Under the pieces are notes generated by a model. It did not search any database. It was not told where the DNA came from and saw nothing but the letters and a program-made list of their open reading frames with translations. Position numbers and translations under genes: made by a program. Below are positions 35,999 through 45,734 of a stretch of DNA of 64,000 bases, one piece after another. The first letter of the stretch is position 1; each line of letters begins with the position of its first letter. This stretch comes from Bradyrhizobium centrolobii (lineage in GTDB: Bacteria > Pseudomonadota > Alphaproteobacteria > Rhizobiales > Xanthobacteraceae): the NCBI RefSeq assembly GCF_001641635.1, contig NZ_LUUB01000054.1, positions 1 to 64,000 on the forward strand, read 5' to 3'.

Positions 35999-36337
35999 AG
36001 GTAACTCCTCCAAAACATGGGGCTTTTGCCGTTCGGCAGGTCCGGCCGAGGGCCGGCGCTGAACGTCGATTCACTGGACTTTCCGCACTATGGGCCACAC
36101 GCCCGGCCGATGCCAAGCACCCCCCGTGGCCCGAACGCCACAACGAGCGAAATATTAACCATACCTTGACGGCGCCATGGGTCAGCCATTTTGTTGACGG
36201 ATCAAAGGGATGGTAGTGAGAAGGTAAGCTGGCGGAAGAGGTGGCGGGTCGACCCTTGGGGATCCCTTTCAGGGATGGGTCGGGCGGTCAGGTTCCGGAC
36301 CTGCGTTGGGGCCTTGGTGGGAATCGTGCGGTAGCGC
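35999..36337. promoter_or_regulatory. Divergent promoter region between pepA and lptF
   Basis: 339 bases with no credible gene, serving two divergent operons (pepA-holC and lptF onward). CTTGAC at 36164-36169 and TTGACG at 36196-36201 are possible -35 elements for the rightward operon, but no convincing -10 was picked out. TTAACCAT at 36155-36162 matches half of a CtrA-type site; see rejected items. Confidence 0.4.
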
Positions 36338-37507
36338 ATGGGGTCGATCGATAGGTATATTTTCCGCACGACGCTGGCGTCGTTTGCGCTCGTCCTGGTC
36401 AGCCTTACCGGCGTGATCTGGATTACGCAGGCGTTGCGCGGCATCGACCTGATGACGAGCCAGGGTCAGACCATCCTCACCTTCCTCGGCATCACCAGCC
36501 TCGTCATTCCGGCGCTGGTCCTGATCATCTCGCCGATCGCGCTGATGATCGCGATCTCGCACACGCTGAACAAGCTCGCGACCGATTCCGAGATCATCGT
36601 GATGAATGCCGCCGGCTTCTCGCCGTTCCGGCTGTTCTATCCGTTCTTCTACGCCACCTGCGTGGTGGCGCTCCTGGTCGCCTTCATCGCGGCCTATCTC
36701 GCCCCCGACGGCATGCGGCGGATCAAGCAGTGGGACGCCGAGATCACCGCCGACGTGCTGACCAACATCCTCCAGCCCGGCCGCTTCGCCCAGCTCGACC
36801 AGAACCTCACGATTCGGATCCGCGAACGCCAGCCCGGCGGCATCCTCGCTGGCATCTTCATCGACGACCGGCGCGATCCGAAGGAGCGCGTCTCGATCGT
36901 CGCCGAGCACGGCGAGGTCGTGAAGAACGGCAGCGGATCGTTCCTGGTGCTGAAGGACGGCAATCTCCAGCGCTTCGAGGCCGGCAAGCGCGATCCGGCG
37001 CTGGTGGCGTTCGGCCGCTACGGCTTCGACATGTCGAAGTTCTCCAACCAGGGTCACGACGTCACCCTCGGCATCCGCGAGCGCTATCTCTGGGAGCTGT
37101 TCTCGCCCGCCGAGGATGACCCCGTCTACAAGGCCGTCCCCGGCCAGTTCCGCTCCGAGCTGCATGACCGCATCATGGCGCCGCTCTATCCGTTTGCGTT
37201 TGCGGCGCTCACCTTTGCCTTCCTCGGCGCGCCGCGCACCACGCGCCAGAGCCGCAACTTTTCGATCGGCGGCTCGGTGATCGCGGTGTTCGGCCTGCGC
37301 ATGGTGGGATTCGCCTGCTCGGTGATGGCGGTGAAGTCGCCGTTCGCGGCGGTGGTCCAGTACGCGATGCTGGCGGCCGCGATCGGCGCCGGGCTGTGGA
37401 TGATCGTCGGCGGCGTCGTGGTCGAGCCGCCGCCCGCCCTGCTCGAAGCCATCAACAGATCGAACGCGCGGATCGCGCGCCTGTTCGGACGGCCGGCCAC
37501 CGCATGA
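36338..37507 (+). CDS. lptF: LPS export permease LptF
   Basis: 389 residues. Together with LptG it forms the membrane channel of the LptB2FG ABC transporter that pulls lipopolysaccharide out of the inner membrane. N-terminal spans (TTLASFALVLVSLTGVIWIT) carry the conserved YIFRTT start, a periplasmic beta-jellyroll domain covers roughly residues 130-260, and three C-terminal spans follow. It heads the operon lptF-lptG-lptD-surA-pdxA-rsmA and overlaps lptG by four bases (ATGA). Confidence 0.93.
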   Translation: MGSIDRYIFRTTLASFALVLVSLTGVIWITQALRGIDLMTSQGQTILTFLGITSLVIPALVLIISPIALMIAISHTLNKLATDSEIIVMNAAGFSPFRLFYPFFYATCVVALLVAFIAAYLAPDGMRRIKQWDAEITADVLTNILQPGRFAQLDQNLTIRIRERQPGGILAGIFIDDRRDPKERVSIVAEHGEVVKNGSGSFLVLKDGNLQRFEAGKRDPALVAFGRYGFDMSKFSNQGHDVTLGIRERYLWELFSPAEDDPVYKAVPGQFRSELHDRIMAPLYPFAFAALTFAFLGAPRTTRQSRNFSIGGSVIAVFGLRMVGFACSVMAVKSPFAAVVQYAMLAAAIGAGLWMIVGGVVVEPPPALLEAINRSNARIARLFGRPATA

Positions 37508-38601
37508 GCATGCTTACCAACACACTCGGGCGCTATTTCGCCGGCCGCTTCGTCGTCTCGGCGCTCGGCGTGTTCGCCAGCATTTTCCTGCTGCTCGTGC
37601 TGGTCGACTACATCGAGATGGTGCGCAAGACCTCGGGCCTGGCGTCGGCCTCCGCGATCATGGTCGCCGAGACCTCGCTGTTCCGCGTGCCGCAACTGCT
37701 GGAGAAGCTGACGCCGTTCTGCATGCTGATCGGCGCCATGACCTGCTATCTCGCCCTCTCCCGCCGGCTCGAGCTCGTGGTCGCCCGCGCCGCCGGCATC
37801 TCTGCGTGGCAGTTCATCTCGCCGGCGCTCGGCAGCGCGCTCCTGATCGGGGTGATCGCCACCACCGCCTACAATCCGATGTCGGCGAATCTGCGCGAGC
37901 TCTCCAAGCGGATGGAGGCCGAGCTGTTCGGCTCCGCGCCCGGCGGCGGCATCCAGGACGCCTCGGGCTTCTGGCTCAACCAGGTCACCAATGACGGTCA
38001 GGTCATCATCAACGCGGCGCGCAGCGAGCAGCAGGGCGTGCGGCTGACCGGGCTGACGCTGTTCCGGTTTGATACAGACTGGCATTTCAAGGAGCGCATC
38101 GAGGCGCGCGAGGCGACGCTGGAGGACGGTCACTGGCTGTTCAAGACCGTGCGGCGCTTCTCGCTGGACGCCCCGCCCATCGACCAGGCGCAGCTGGAGA
38201 TTCCGACGACGCTGACCGAGGCGCAGGTCCGCAACAGCTTTTCCACACCCGAAACTGTGTCCTTTTGGCAACTACCGAGCTACATCCGCTCCTCCGAGAG
38301 CTCGGGCTTCGCGACAGCCGGATATCGACTCCAGTATCACAAGCTTCTGGCACAGCCGTTTTTGCTTGCAGCCATGGTGATGCTCGCGGCCTCCGTGTCG
38401 TTGCGCTTCTTCCGGATGGGCGGCGTGCAGAAGATGGTTTTGAGTGGCGTGGGCGCAGGCTTTCTGCTCTACGTTCTGTCGAAAGTAACTGAGGACTTGA
38501 GCAAGGCTGAGTTGATGCATCCGATCGCTGCGGCGTGGTTGCCCGTGTTGGTGGGCGGCCTCACCGGCTTCTTGGCCTTGCTCTATCAGGAGGACGGTTA
38601 G
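37504..38601 (+). CDS. lptG: LPS export permease LptG
   Basis: 365 residues, partner of LptF. The start MSMLTNTLGRYFAGRFVVSA is standard, and the ATG overlaps the lptF stop. Spans at both ends flank a periplasmic jellyroll domain (DASGFWLNQVTNDGQVIINA). The frame stays open well upstream, but only 37504 fits the family. The stop TAG shares its last base with the GTG start of lptD, showing tight coupling. LptB (the ATPase), LptC and LptA are not in this window. Confidence 0.93.
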   Translation: MSMLTNTLGRYFAGRFVVSALGVFASIFLLLVLVDYIEMVRKTSGLASASAIMVAETSLFRVPQLLEKLTPFCMLIGAMTCYLALSRRLELVVARAAGISAWQFISPALGSALLIGVIATTAYNPMSANLRELSKRMEAELFGSAPGGGIQDASGFWLNQVTNDGQVIINAARSEQQGVRLTGLTLFRFDTDWHFKERIEAREATLEDGHWLFKTVRRFSLDAPPIDQAQLEIPTTLTEAQVRNSFSTPETVSFWQLPSYIRSSESSGFATAGYRLQYHKLLAQPFLLAAMVMLAASVSLRFFRMGGVQKMVLSGVGAGFLLYVLSKVTEDLSKAELMHPIAAAWLPVLVGGLTGFLALLYQEDG

Positions 38602-41093
38602 TGACTTCCGTCCGCCGAGGACTCGTGTCTCGTTTGACGCGGCGCACTGTCGTGCGCGCGAAGGGGTTCGGTTTGCCCGCGCGCAAGGTCCTGATTGCCG
38701 TCATCGCCGCCGCATCGCTCGCCGGCCTGATCGACGTCGCCGCCGTGACGCCGGCCGGGGCGCAGAGCTTCACCTACAATCCGCTGCCGCCGCGTCCCAA
38801 GCCGGCCCCGGTCGCCCACGACAACCAGATGCTGGTGCAGGCGACCGAGGTCGACTACGACTACAACAACTCGCGCGTCTCGGCGGTCGGCAACGTCCAG
38901 CTCTTCTACAACGGCACCAGCGTCGAGGCCGACAAGGTCATCTACGACCAGAAGACCAAGCGGCTCCATGCCGAAGGCAACATCCGCATGACGGATGCCG
39001 ACGGCAAGATCACCTATGCCGAGATCATGGATCTCTCCGACGACTACCGTGACGGTTTCGTCGATTCGCTGCGCGCGGACACCGCCGACCAGACCCGCAT
39101 GGCCGCGACCCGCGCCGATCGCTCGAGCGGCAACTACACGGTGTTCGAGAACGGCGTCTACACAGCCTGCGCGCCGTGCAAGGACGATCCGAAGAAGCCG
39201 CCGCTGTGGCAGGTCAAGGGTGCGCGCATCATCCACGACCAGCAGGAGAAGATGCTGTATTTCGAGACCGCGCAGCTCGAATTCTTCGGCGTGCCACTGG
39301 CCTACATGCCGTACTTCTCGACGCCCGATCCGACCGTGAAGCGCAAGTCCGGCTTCCTGATGCCCGGTTACTTTCCCGGTACGACGAACACCGGCTTTGG
39401 CGTCGAAGCTCCCTATTATTGGGCTATCGCACCCGACATGGACGCGACCTTCACCCCGCGCTTCATGACGCGGCAAGGCGTGCTGCTGCAGGGCGAATTC
39501 CGTCAGCGTCTGATCGATGGCTCCTACCAGATCCGCGCCTATGGCATCGACCAGCTCGATCCTGGAGCGTTTGCCGGGCAGCCCGGTGACCGCCAGTTCC
39601 GCGGCGCCATCGACACCAAGGGTCAGTTCGCGCTGAACGACAAGTGGGTCTGGGGCTGGGACGGCGTCCTGATGTCCGACTACTATTTCTTCTCGGACTA
39701 CCGGCTGTATCAGTACCGCGATCCGCTCGGCTCGTTCCTGCTGCTGCCGACCGAAGCACTGTCGCAGCTCTATCTGACCGGCGTCGGCAACCGAAGCTTC
39801 TTCGATGCGCGCACGATGTACTGGCTGAGCTACTCGGGCAACCAGGGCCAGGTGCCGGTGGTCTATCCCGTGATCGACTACTCGAACGTGCTCAACTATC
39901 CGGTCTTCGGCGGCGAGTTCAGCTACCAGACCAACTTCGTGAACCTGTCGCGTGACGACGCCAAGTTCGACCCGATCACGACGCTCGCCAACACCGCCGG
40001 CCTGTGCACGACGGTGTCGGCCGATCCGCTCGCGCGCACGCCGTCGCAGTGCCTGTTGCGCGGCTTCCCCGGCACCTACACGCGGCTGACGGCGGAAGCG
40101 CAGTGGCGCAAGTCCTACACCGATCCGATCGGTGAGATCTGGACGCCGTTCGCCAGCGTCCGCGCCGATGCGATCAACTCCTCGGTGTCCAACCAGCCGG
40201 GCGTGTCGAACTTCCTGCCCGTCGGCGACACCCAGGCGCTGCGCCTGATGCCGACCGTTGGCCTCGAGTACCGCTATCCCTTCATCGACGTTCAGCCGTG
40301 GGGCTCGACCACGGTCGAGCCGATCGCGCAGATCATCATCCGGCCGAACGAGACCTATGCCGGCAAGCTTCCCAACGAGGACGCGCAGAGCATGGTGTTC
40401 GACGCCTCGAACCTGTTCAGCGTCGACAAGTTCTCCGGCTACGACCGCGTCGAGGGCGGTGGCCGCGCCAATGTCGGCGTGCAGGCCACCACGCAGTTCG
40501 ACAAGGGTGGCGCCGTCAAGGCGCTGTTCGGGCAGTCCTACCAGCTGTTCGGCCTGAACTCCTTCGCGGTCAAGGATGAGATCAATACCGGCCTCGATTC
40601 CGGTCTCGACAAGCCGCAGTCCGATTACGTCGCGAGCCTCAGCTACTCGCCGAACCGGACCTACACGTTCAGCGTCCGCAGCCGGATGGACGAGCAAACC
40701 TGGAACATCCAGCGCTTCGAGGCGGAAGGCCGCGCCAATTTCGACCGCTGGTCGGTCAGCATGATCTACGGCAATTATGCGGCGCAGCCCGAGCTCGGCT
40801 ATCTGACGCGCCGCGAGGGCATCCTGACGTCCGGCTCGGTGAAGGTTGCGGCCAACTGGGTGGTGACGGGCGCGGCGCGCTGGGATCTCGAGGCCAACAA
40901 GATCAACCAGTACGTTGTCGGCGCCGGCTATGTCGACGATTGCTTCGTGCTGGCGGCGAACTATGTAACTTCCTATAGCTACTCTGCGGGCACGACGCCG
41001 CCCGTGCTGAGCCACGCGTTCATGTTCCAGATCGGCCTGCGCACACTGGCGACCTCGACGGGGTCCAGCAGTTCCGGTCTCTCCGGCTATTAG
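38601..41093 (+). CDS. lptD: LPS assembly outer-membrane protein LptD
   Basis: 830 residues; with LptE it inserts lipopolysaccharide into the outer leaflet. GTG start at 38601 with AGGAGG just upstream. A long N-terminal signal (about 50 residues, cleavage near AGAQ) is followed by a jellyroll OstA/LptA-like domain (YDYNNSRVSAVGNVQLFYNG), then the large LptD barrel (GFLMPGYFPGTTNTGFGVEA). The cysteine pattern differs from that of E. coli, as in other alphaproteobacteria. It sits between lptG and surA; SurA is a chaperone that helps fold LptD. Confidence 0.94.
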   Translation: MTSVRRGLVSRLTRRTVVRAKGFGLPARKVLIAVIAAASLAGLIDVAAVTPAGAQSFTYNPLPPRPKPAPVAHDNQMLVQATEVDYDYNNSRVSAVGNVQLFYNGTSVEADKVIYDQKTKRLHAEGNIRMTDADGKITYAEIMDLSDDYRDGFVDSLRADTADQTRMAATRADRSSGNYTVFENGVYTACAPCKDDPKKPPLWQVKGARIIHDQQEKMLYFETAQLEFFGVPLAYMPYFSTPDPTVKRKSGFLMPGYFPGTTNTGFGVEAPYYWAIAPDMDATFTPRFMTRQGVLLQGEFRQRLIDGSYQIRAYGIDQLDPGAFAGQPGDRQFRGAIDTKGQFALNDKWVWGWDGVLMSDYYFFSDYRLYQYRDPLGSFLLLPTEALSQLYLTGVGNRSFFDARTMYWLSYSGNQGQVPVVYPVIDYSNVLNYPVFGGEFSYQTNFVNLSRDDAKFDPITTLANTAGLCTTVSADPLARTPSQCLLRGFPGTYTRLTAEAQWRKSYTDPIGEIWTPFASVRADAINSSVSNQPGVSNFLPVGDTQALRLMPTVGLEYRYPFIDVQPWGSTTVEPIAQIIIRPNETYAGKLPNEDAQSMVFDASNLFSVDKFSGYDRVEGGGRANVGVQATTQFDKGGAVKALFGQSYQLFGLNSFAVKDEINTGLDSGLDKPQSDYVASLSYSPNRTYTFSVRSRMDEQTWNIQRFEAEGRANFDRWSVSMIYGNYAAQPELGYLTRREGILTSGSVKVAANWVVTGAARWDLEANKINQYVVGAGYVDDCFVLAANYVTSYSYSAGTTPPVLSHAFMFQIGLRTLATSTGSSSSGLSGY

Positions 41094-41152
41094 TGAACGG
41101 TCTGAAGTGCCGGCCGCGTTTTCCCAGGGATCGCAGGTTCAGCGCGGCTGAC

Positions 41153-42103
41153 ATGCGAGCGACAATCATGACGACGACCCCATTGTCCATTCTTCGCCTC
41201 CTCCTTCCCGTCCTTGCTGCGGGGCTGATGCTCATCGGCACGCCGGCGCGGGCGCAGAACATCGTCGTCATGGTCAACGGCGATCCCATCACCGATTTCG
41301 ACATCGAGCAGCGCAGCAAGCTCGACCAGCTCACGACGCAGAAGACCCCGAGCCGGCAGGACGTCATCAACGAGCTGATCGACGACAAGGTGAAGATGAA
41401 GGAGGGCAAGAAATACGGCGTCGATCCCGGCGTCTCCGACATCGACCAGTCCTACGCCGGCATGGCCCAGCGCATGCGCATCACACCGGAACAGCTCACC
41501 AAGTCGCTCGAGGTCAAAGGCGTCCGGCCGGAGACGCTGAAGAGCCGCATGAAAGCCGAGATGGTTTGGACGAGCCTCGTTCGCGGCCGCTACAAGGAGC
41601 GCTTGCAGGTCGGCGAAAAGGACGTCGCCGATAAGGTGCGGTCCGAGGGGGGCGAGAAGCTCCAGATCGAGGGCACCGAGTACAAGATGCAGCCGATCGT
41701 CCTGATCGTGCCGCGCGGATCGTCCCAGGCCTTCATGGAACAGCGGCACAAGGAGGCCGAGACCTATCGCGCACGTGTCGGAAGCTGCGAGGAAGCCAAC
41801 TCGTTGTTCCGCTCGACGCCGAACGCCGCGATCCGCGAGAGCGTCACGAAGACGACCGCGGACCTGCCCGAGGCTCTTCGGAAAGTGCTCGACGACACGC
41901 CGATCGGCCACCTGACCCCGCCCGAGGTGACCAGGCAGGGCATCGAGATGGTCGTCCTCTGCTCGCGCAAGCCGACCACCATCGACACGCCGAAGAAGCG
42001 CGAGATCCGCGAGAAGATGTACGCCGAGAAATACGAGAAGACCTCGAAGGCGTATCTCGACGAGATCCGCAAGGCGGCGATGATCGAATACCGCAATCGC
42101 TGA
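41153..42103 (+). CDS. surA: SurA-type periplasmic chaperone / peptidylprolyl isomerase
   Basis: About 316 residues. Signal peptide ending PARAQ, then the SurA N-terminal chaperone domain (IVVMVNGDPITDFDIEQRSK, INELIDDKVKMKEGKKYGV). The C-terminal part has one weakly conserved parvulin-like region instead of the two of E. coli SurA, which is common in alphaproteobacteria. ATGs at 41153 and 41168 are both possible. It is placed between lptD and pdxA, and its stop shares one base with the pdxA start. Likely role: escorting outer-membrane proteins such as LptD across the periplasm. Confidence 0.9.
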   Translation: MRATIMTTTPLSILRLLLPVLAAGLMLIGTPARAQNIVVMVNGDPITDFDIEQRSKLDQLTTQKTPSRQDVINELIDDKVKMKEGKKYGVDPGVSDIDQSYAGMAQRMRITPEQLTKSLEVKGVRPETLKSRMKAEMVWTSLVRGRYKERLQVGEKDVADKVRSEGGEKLQIEGTEYKMQPIVLIVPRGSSQAFMEQRHKEAETYRARVGSCEEANSLFRSTPNAAIRESVTKTTADLPEALRKVLDDTPIGHLTPPEVTRQGIEMVVLCSRKPTTIDTPKKREIREKMYAEKYEKTSKAYLDEIRKAAMIEYRNR

Positions 42104-43137
42104 TGGCCAAGCCTCTCGCAGAGCCTTCTGCAAAGCCTCTCGCCCTCACCCTGGGAGAGCCCGCCGGCATCGGCCCCGACATCACGATCGCAGCCTGGCT
42201 CCGGCGCCGCGAGCTGAACCTGCCCGCCTTCTATTTGCTCGGCGACGAGGCTGTGGTCGCGCGGCGCGCCAGGGCGCTCGGCACTGAGGTCAGGATCGCT
42301 TCGGTGCGCGCGAGCGAGGCCGGAGCGGCATTCGCCGACGCCCTGCCCGTGGTTGCGACCGGCGAGATCGCGACGGCCGCGCCCGGCAAGCCCGACGAGT
42401 CCAGCGCGCCGGCCGCGCTCGCTTCGATCCGCCAGGCGGTCGCCGACGTCCGCGCTGGCCGCGCCGGCGCCGTCGTCACCAATCCGATCGCCAAGAGCGT
42501 GCTCTATCGCGGCGGCTTCCGTCATCCCGGCCACACCGAATTCCTCGCCGAGCTTGCCGCGCAGGACGGCCGCGTGCCGCAGCCGGTGATGATGCTGTGG
42601 TCGCCGCGGCTCGCCGTGGTGCCGGTGACGATCCACGTCTCGCTGCGCGATGCGCTCGCAGAGCTCACGAGCGAACTGATCGTGTCGACGGTGCGCATCG
42701 TCGCCGCCGAGCTGAAATCCCGCTTCGGCATCGTGCGCCCGCGCATCGCCGTCTCCGGCCTCAATCCGCATGCCGGCGAGGACGGCTCGATCGGCCATGA
42801 GGAGCAGACCGTGATCACCCCCGCCATCAAGGTGCTGCGCAACGACGGCATCGAGGCCAAAGGGCCCCTGCCTGCCGACACCATGTTCCACGACGCCGCG
42901 CGCACGACGTATGACTGCGCGGTCTGCATGTATCACGACCAGGCGCTGATCCCGATCAAGACGATCGCCTTCGACGATGCAGTCAACGTCACGCTTGGTC
43001 TGCCTTTCATCCGCACCTCGCCGGATCACGGCACCGCGTTCGACATCGCCGGCACCGGCAAGGCCAATCCGGCGAGCCTGATCGCTGCGCTTCAGCTTGC
43101 AAGCCGCATGGCCGGCGCGGTAGTGCCGCCGATCTGA
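42103..43137 (+). CDS. pdxA: 4-hydroxythreonine-4-phosphate dehydrogenase
   Basis: 344 residues; NAD-dependent oxidation in the DXP-dependent pathway of vitamin B6 synthesis. Signatures include [15 protein letters not shown] at the start, [27 protein letters not shown] (metal-binding His) and [29 protein letters not shown] closes the active site. The one-base overlap with surA and the order before rsmA are conserved in proteobacteria. A perfect palindrome covers its stop codon. Confidence 0.95.
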   Translation: MAKPLAEPSAKPLALTLGEPAGIGPDITIAAWLRRRELNLPAFYLLGDEAVVARRARALGTEVRIASVRASEAGAAFADALPVVATGEIATAAPGKPDESSAPAALASIRQAVADVRAGRAGAVVTNPIAKSVLYRGGFRHPGHTEFLAELAAQDGRVPQPVMMLWSPRLAVVPVTIHVSLRDALAELTSELIVSTVRIVAAELKSRFGIVRPRIAVSGLNPHAGEDGSIGHEEQTVITPAIKVLRNDGIEAKGPLPADTMFHDAARTTYDCAVCMYHDQALIPIKTIAFDDAVNVTLGLPFIRTSPDHGTAFDIAGTGKANPASLIAALQLASRMAGAVVPPI

Positions 43138-43183
43138 AGTTCCCGCACGGGATGCTGCGAGTTCATCCCAGGAACTTCAGATC
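43131..43183. repeat. Palindrome covering the pdxA stop
   Basis: Perfect 13 bp arms GATCTGAAGTTCC (43131-43143) and GGAACTTCAGATC (43171-43183) enclose 27 bases that themselves hold CGGGATG/CATCCC. The pdxA TGA lies in the left arm. The core GAAGTTC recurs in the next palindrome. It may be an RNA processing or termination structure inside the operon. Confidence 0.85.
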
Positions 43184-43217
43184 GACAAGCGGGACTACAA
43201 TGATAGAGTTTTTGGTA

Positions 43218-43283
43218 CCCTTGGCTTTCCGAAGTTCGCGCACAGGGTACCGCGGCTCACGACGAACTTCGGAAGGCTAAGGG
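43218..43283. repeat. Second palindrome, just before rsmA
   Basis: Arms CCCTTGGCTTTCCGAAGTTCG (43218-43238, quoted here as CCCTTGGCTTTCCGAAGTTC plus G) and 43263-43283 are inverted copies with two mismatches around a 24-base loop. Its end is eight bases from the rsmA ATG, so a folded transcript could affect rsmA translation. Confidence 0.8.
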
Positions 43284-43291
43284 CACGTGGC

Positions 43292-44146
43292 ATGAGCGCG
43301 ATCGATGACCTCCCGCCGCTTCGCGAGGTCATTCGCCAGCATGCCTTGTCGGCTCGCAAATCGCTCGGCCAGAACTTCCTCCTCGACCTCAATCTGACTG
43401 CGCGCATCGCGCGCGCGGCCGCACCGCTCGAGGAGGCCACCATCGTCGAGATCGGCCCGGGCCCGGGCGGGCTGACGCGCGCTTTGCTCGCGCTCGGTGC
43501 CGCGCGCGTCATCGCGATCGAGCATGACGAGCGCGCGATTCCGGCGCTCCGGGACATCTCCGCGCGCTATCCCGGCCGGCTCGATATCGTGCACGGTGAT
43601 GCCATGACCTTCGACCCGCGGCCGCTGCTGGGCAGTGCCAAGGCCAAGATCGTCGCCAACCTGCCCTATAACATCGCGACCCAGCTCCTGATCAACTGGC
43701 TCACCATCGAGCCGTGGCCGCCCTGGTACGAGATGATGGTCTTGATGTTCCAGCGCGAGGTCGGCGAGCGCATCGTGGCGCGCGAGAACGAGGAGGCCTA
43801 TGGCCGCCTCGGCGTGCTCGCCAACTGGCGCGCCGAGACGAAAATCCTGTTCGACATCTCGCCTTCGGCCTTCGTGCCGCCGCCGAAGGTCACCTCCTCC
43901 GTGGTACGCCTCGTGCCGCGCGCAAATCCGTTGCCTTGTGATCGCCGGCTGCTCGAGCAGGTCGCCGCCGCCGCCTTCGGCCAGCGCCGCAAGATGCTGC
44001 GGCAGAGCCTGAAATCGCTCGGAGCCGATCCGGCGCGGCTTGCGGCCGCTGCCGGCGTCGATGCGACGCGGCGCGCGGAGACCATCCCGATCGCGGGCTT
44101 TGTTGCCATGGCCCGTGAATTGGCCGATATACGCAGCGAACCCTGA
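43292..44146 (+). CDS. rsmA: 16S rRNA dimethyladenosine transferase (KsgA)
   Basis: 284 residues; dimethylates two adjacent adenosines near the 3' end of 16S rRNA during small-subunit assembly. Signatures: [18 protein letters not shown], the SAM loop [16 protein letters not shown], the acidic end [11 protein letters not shown] and the catalytic [11 protein letters not shown]. It is the last gene of the lpt-surA-pdxA-rsmA run, separated from pdxA by about 150 bases holding two palindromes. A weak GAGCGCG precedes the ATG closely. An interspersed repeat begins at its stop. Confidence 0.96.
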   Translation: MSAIDDLPPLREVIRQHALSARKSLGQNFLLDLNLTARIARAAAPLEEATIVEIGPGPGGLTRALLALGAARVIAIEHDERAIPALRDISARYPGRLDIVHGDAMTFDPRPLLGSAKAKIVANLPYNIATQLLINWLTIEPWPPWYEMMVLMFQREVGERIVARENEEAYGRLGVLANWRAETKILFDISPSAFVPPPKVTSSVVRLVPRANPLPCDRRLLEQVAAAAFGQRRKMLRQSLKSLGADPARLAAAAGVDATRRAETIPIAGFVAMARELADIRSEP

Positions 44147-44248
44147 AGCATGATCCGGACCGGAAGGGCCGCGTCAGCGCAAAGTGCGCAGCGGTTTTCC
44201 GAAGAGATCATGCTCAAACAATAAGCTAAAGCGCGATGATCGCGCTTT
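44147..44248. repeat. Interspersed inverted repeat (AGCATGATC ends) plus AAAGCGCGAT palindrome
   Basis: AGCATGATC at 44147-44155 and GATCATGCT at 44206-44214 are inverted ends of a 68 bp element with GCGGTTTTCCGAA inside, of a type seen repeatedly in Bradyrhizobium-like genomes. Immediately after, AAAGCGCGAT (44228-44237) and ATCGCGCTTT (44239-44248) form a perfect palindrome. The first element starts right at the rsmA stop; the second is 24 bases before the next gene. Confidence 0.75.
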
Positions 44249-44272
44249 GGGCAAAATTTCGGAGGAGGAAAT

Positions 44273-45331
44273 ATGGCGCTGATGCGTCGGCAGTCCCTGG
44301 TCAAGTTCGATGCGCCGCTGTGCGAGACCATCATCGACACGCCCAAGCCGCAAGGCCGCGAGGTCCTGGTGCGTATCGAGCGCTGCGGCCTCTGCCATTC
44401 CGATCTGCATATCCAGGACGGCTATGCAGATCTCGGCGGCGGCAAGAAGCTCGACACCACGCGCGGCATGACGCTGCCCTTCACGCTCGGCCACGAGATC
44501 GCAGGCGTCGTCGAGGAAGTCGGCCCCGACGTGCCGGCCGGCCTCGTCGGCGCGAAGAAGGCGGTGTTTCCGTGGATCGGCTGCGGCCAGTGCCGCGACT
44601 GCCAGAACGGTGACGAGAACCTCTGCGTCAAGCAGCGCTTCCTCGGTGTCTCCATCGACGGCGGCTTTGCCAGCCACGTGCTGGTGCCCGACGCAAAATA
44701 CCTGCTCGACTACGATCCGCTGCCCGTCAACCAGGCCGCGACGCTGATGTGCTCCGGCGTGACCGCCTACGGCGCGCTCAAGCGCCTGCTCGATCGCCCG
44801 CGCCAGCGCAACCTCTTGCTGATCGGTTTGGGCGGTGTCGGCATGATGGGCCTGTCGTTCGCGCAAGCCATGTTCAAGCAGCCGATCACGGTCGCCGATC
44901 TCAGCCCGACCGCGCGCGAGACCGCGCTGAAGAACGGCGCGGCGGTCGCCTATGATCCCGCCGAGCCTGATGTGATCAAGCGCATCCTGAAGGAGACCGA
45001 GGGCGGCTTCGACGAGATCGTCGATTTCGCCGGCAACGAGAAGTCAATGGCCTTCGCTGTCGCGGTCGCCGCGCGCGGCGGCAAGATCGTGGTATCCGGC
45101 CTGATGGGCGGACAGTTCACACTGCCGATGGTGCAATGGGTCTACAAGCGCATGACCATCGAGGGCTTCATGGTCGGCACGCTCGCGGAAGGCCATGAGC
45201 TGATGGCGCTGGCCCGCGCCGGCGAGATCAAGCCGACGCCGATGCGCGAGGAACCGATGGCCGACGTCCAGAAATGGATCGACGAGCTGCGCGCCGGCAA
45301 AGTGGTCGGCCGTATCGTGCTGAAGAACTAA
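44273..45331 (+). CDS. Zinc-dependent alcohol dehydrogenase
   Basis: 352-residue medium-chain dehydrogenase. Catalytic zinc ligands are the Cys of RCGLCHSDLH and the HE of LGHEIAGVVEEVG. The four structural zinc cysteines lie in GCGQCRDCQNGDENLC. The NAD-binding loop is LLIGLGGVGMMGLS. GGAGGAGG provides a strong ribosome binding site. It seems to be a single gene. The natural alcohol cannot be deduced. Confidence 0.92.
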   Translation: MALMRRQSLVKFDAPLCETIIDTPKPQGREVLVRIERCGLCHSDLHIQDGYADLGGGKKLDTTRGMTLPFTLGHEIAGVVEEVGPDVPAGLVGAKKAVFPWIGCGQCRDCQNGDENLCVKQRFLGVSIDGGFASHVLVPDAKYLLDYDPLPVNQAATLMCSGVTAYGALKRLLDRPRQRNLLLIGLGGVGMMGLSFAQAMFKQPITVADLSPTARETALKNGAAVAYDPAEPDVIKRILKETEGGFDEIVDFAGNEKSMAFAVAVAARGGKIVVSGLMGGQFTLPMVQWVYKRMTIEGFMVGTLAEGHELMALARAGEIKPTPMREEPMADVQKWIDELRAGKVVGRIVLKN

Positions 45332-45497
45332 GCTTTCGGCGCGGCGGCGTGGCGGAACACCTCGCCGCGCCCATGCGAAGATCAACACCAGGTTCGACAC
45401 GACCAGCGCGTCGCTGAAGTAAATGCACGAAGGCGCAGATTCGTTCGGAGCGCAACGCCGCGCGGAACGGCAGCGGCCCGAACGGCGTTGGCAGCGC

Positions 45498-45734
45498 ATG
45501 TCCATTCGCTGCGTCGTCGAAAACGCATTCTTCATCGCCTGGGGCTTTCTGGAAAAAAGCGGAGAGCTCGGCGAACCTGATGCGTCCGCAAACGTCATCC
45601 TCGACACGATCGAGGCGCAGCTCAAAACCGGCGAGCGCCGGCAGTTGATGCTCGCCAACAGGGCGATCACCGCCTACCGCGAGCACGCCGCGCGGACTCG
45701 CGCGTCGGCCGATCGCGAAGCACGCAGCGGATAA
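45498..45734 (+). CDS. Small conserved-looking protein of unknown function
   Basis: 78 residues from the ATG at 45498 (MSIRCVVENAFFIAWGFLEK), with a helical, soluble composition (ANVILDTIEAQLKTGERRQL, MLANRAITAYREHAARTRAS). An in-frame ATG at 45423 would add 25 Arg-rich residues of poor quality. The regular helical pattern and codon use suggest a real gene. I recall no function. It lies alone after the alcohol dehydrogenase. Confidence 0.6.
   Translation: MSIRCVVENAFFIAWGFLEKSGELGEPDASANVILDTIEAQLKTGERRQLMLANRAITAYREHAARTRASADREARSG

Noticed and set aside
36155..36162. TTAACCAT, a CtrA half-site-like octamer upstream of lptF
   Set aside because: A lone octamer is expected by chance in 64 kb and no second half-site at the proper spacing follows.
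38598..41015. An 805-codon open frame antisense to lptD
   Set aside because: It mirrors the third-position GC bias of lptD, has Arg/Gly/Val/Asp-rich composition with no recognisable domain, and lptD is certain.
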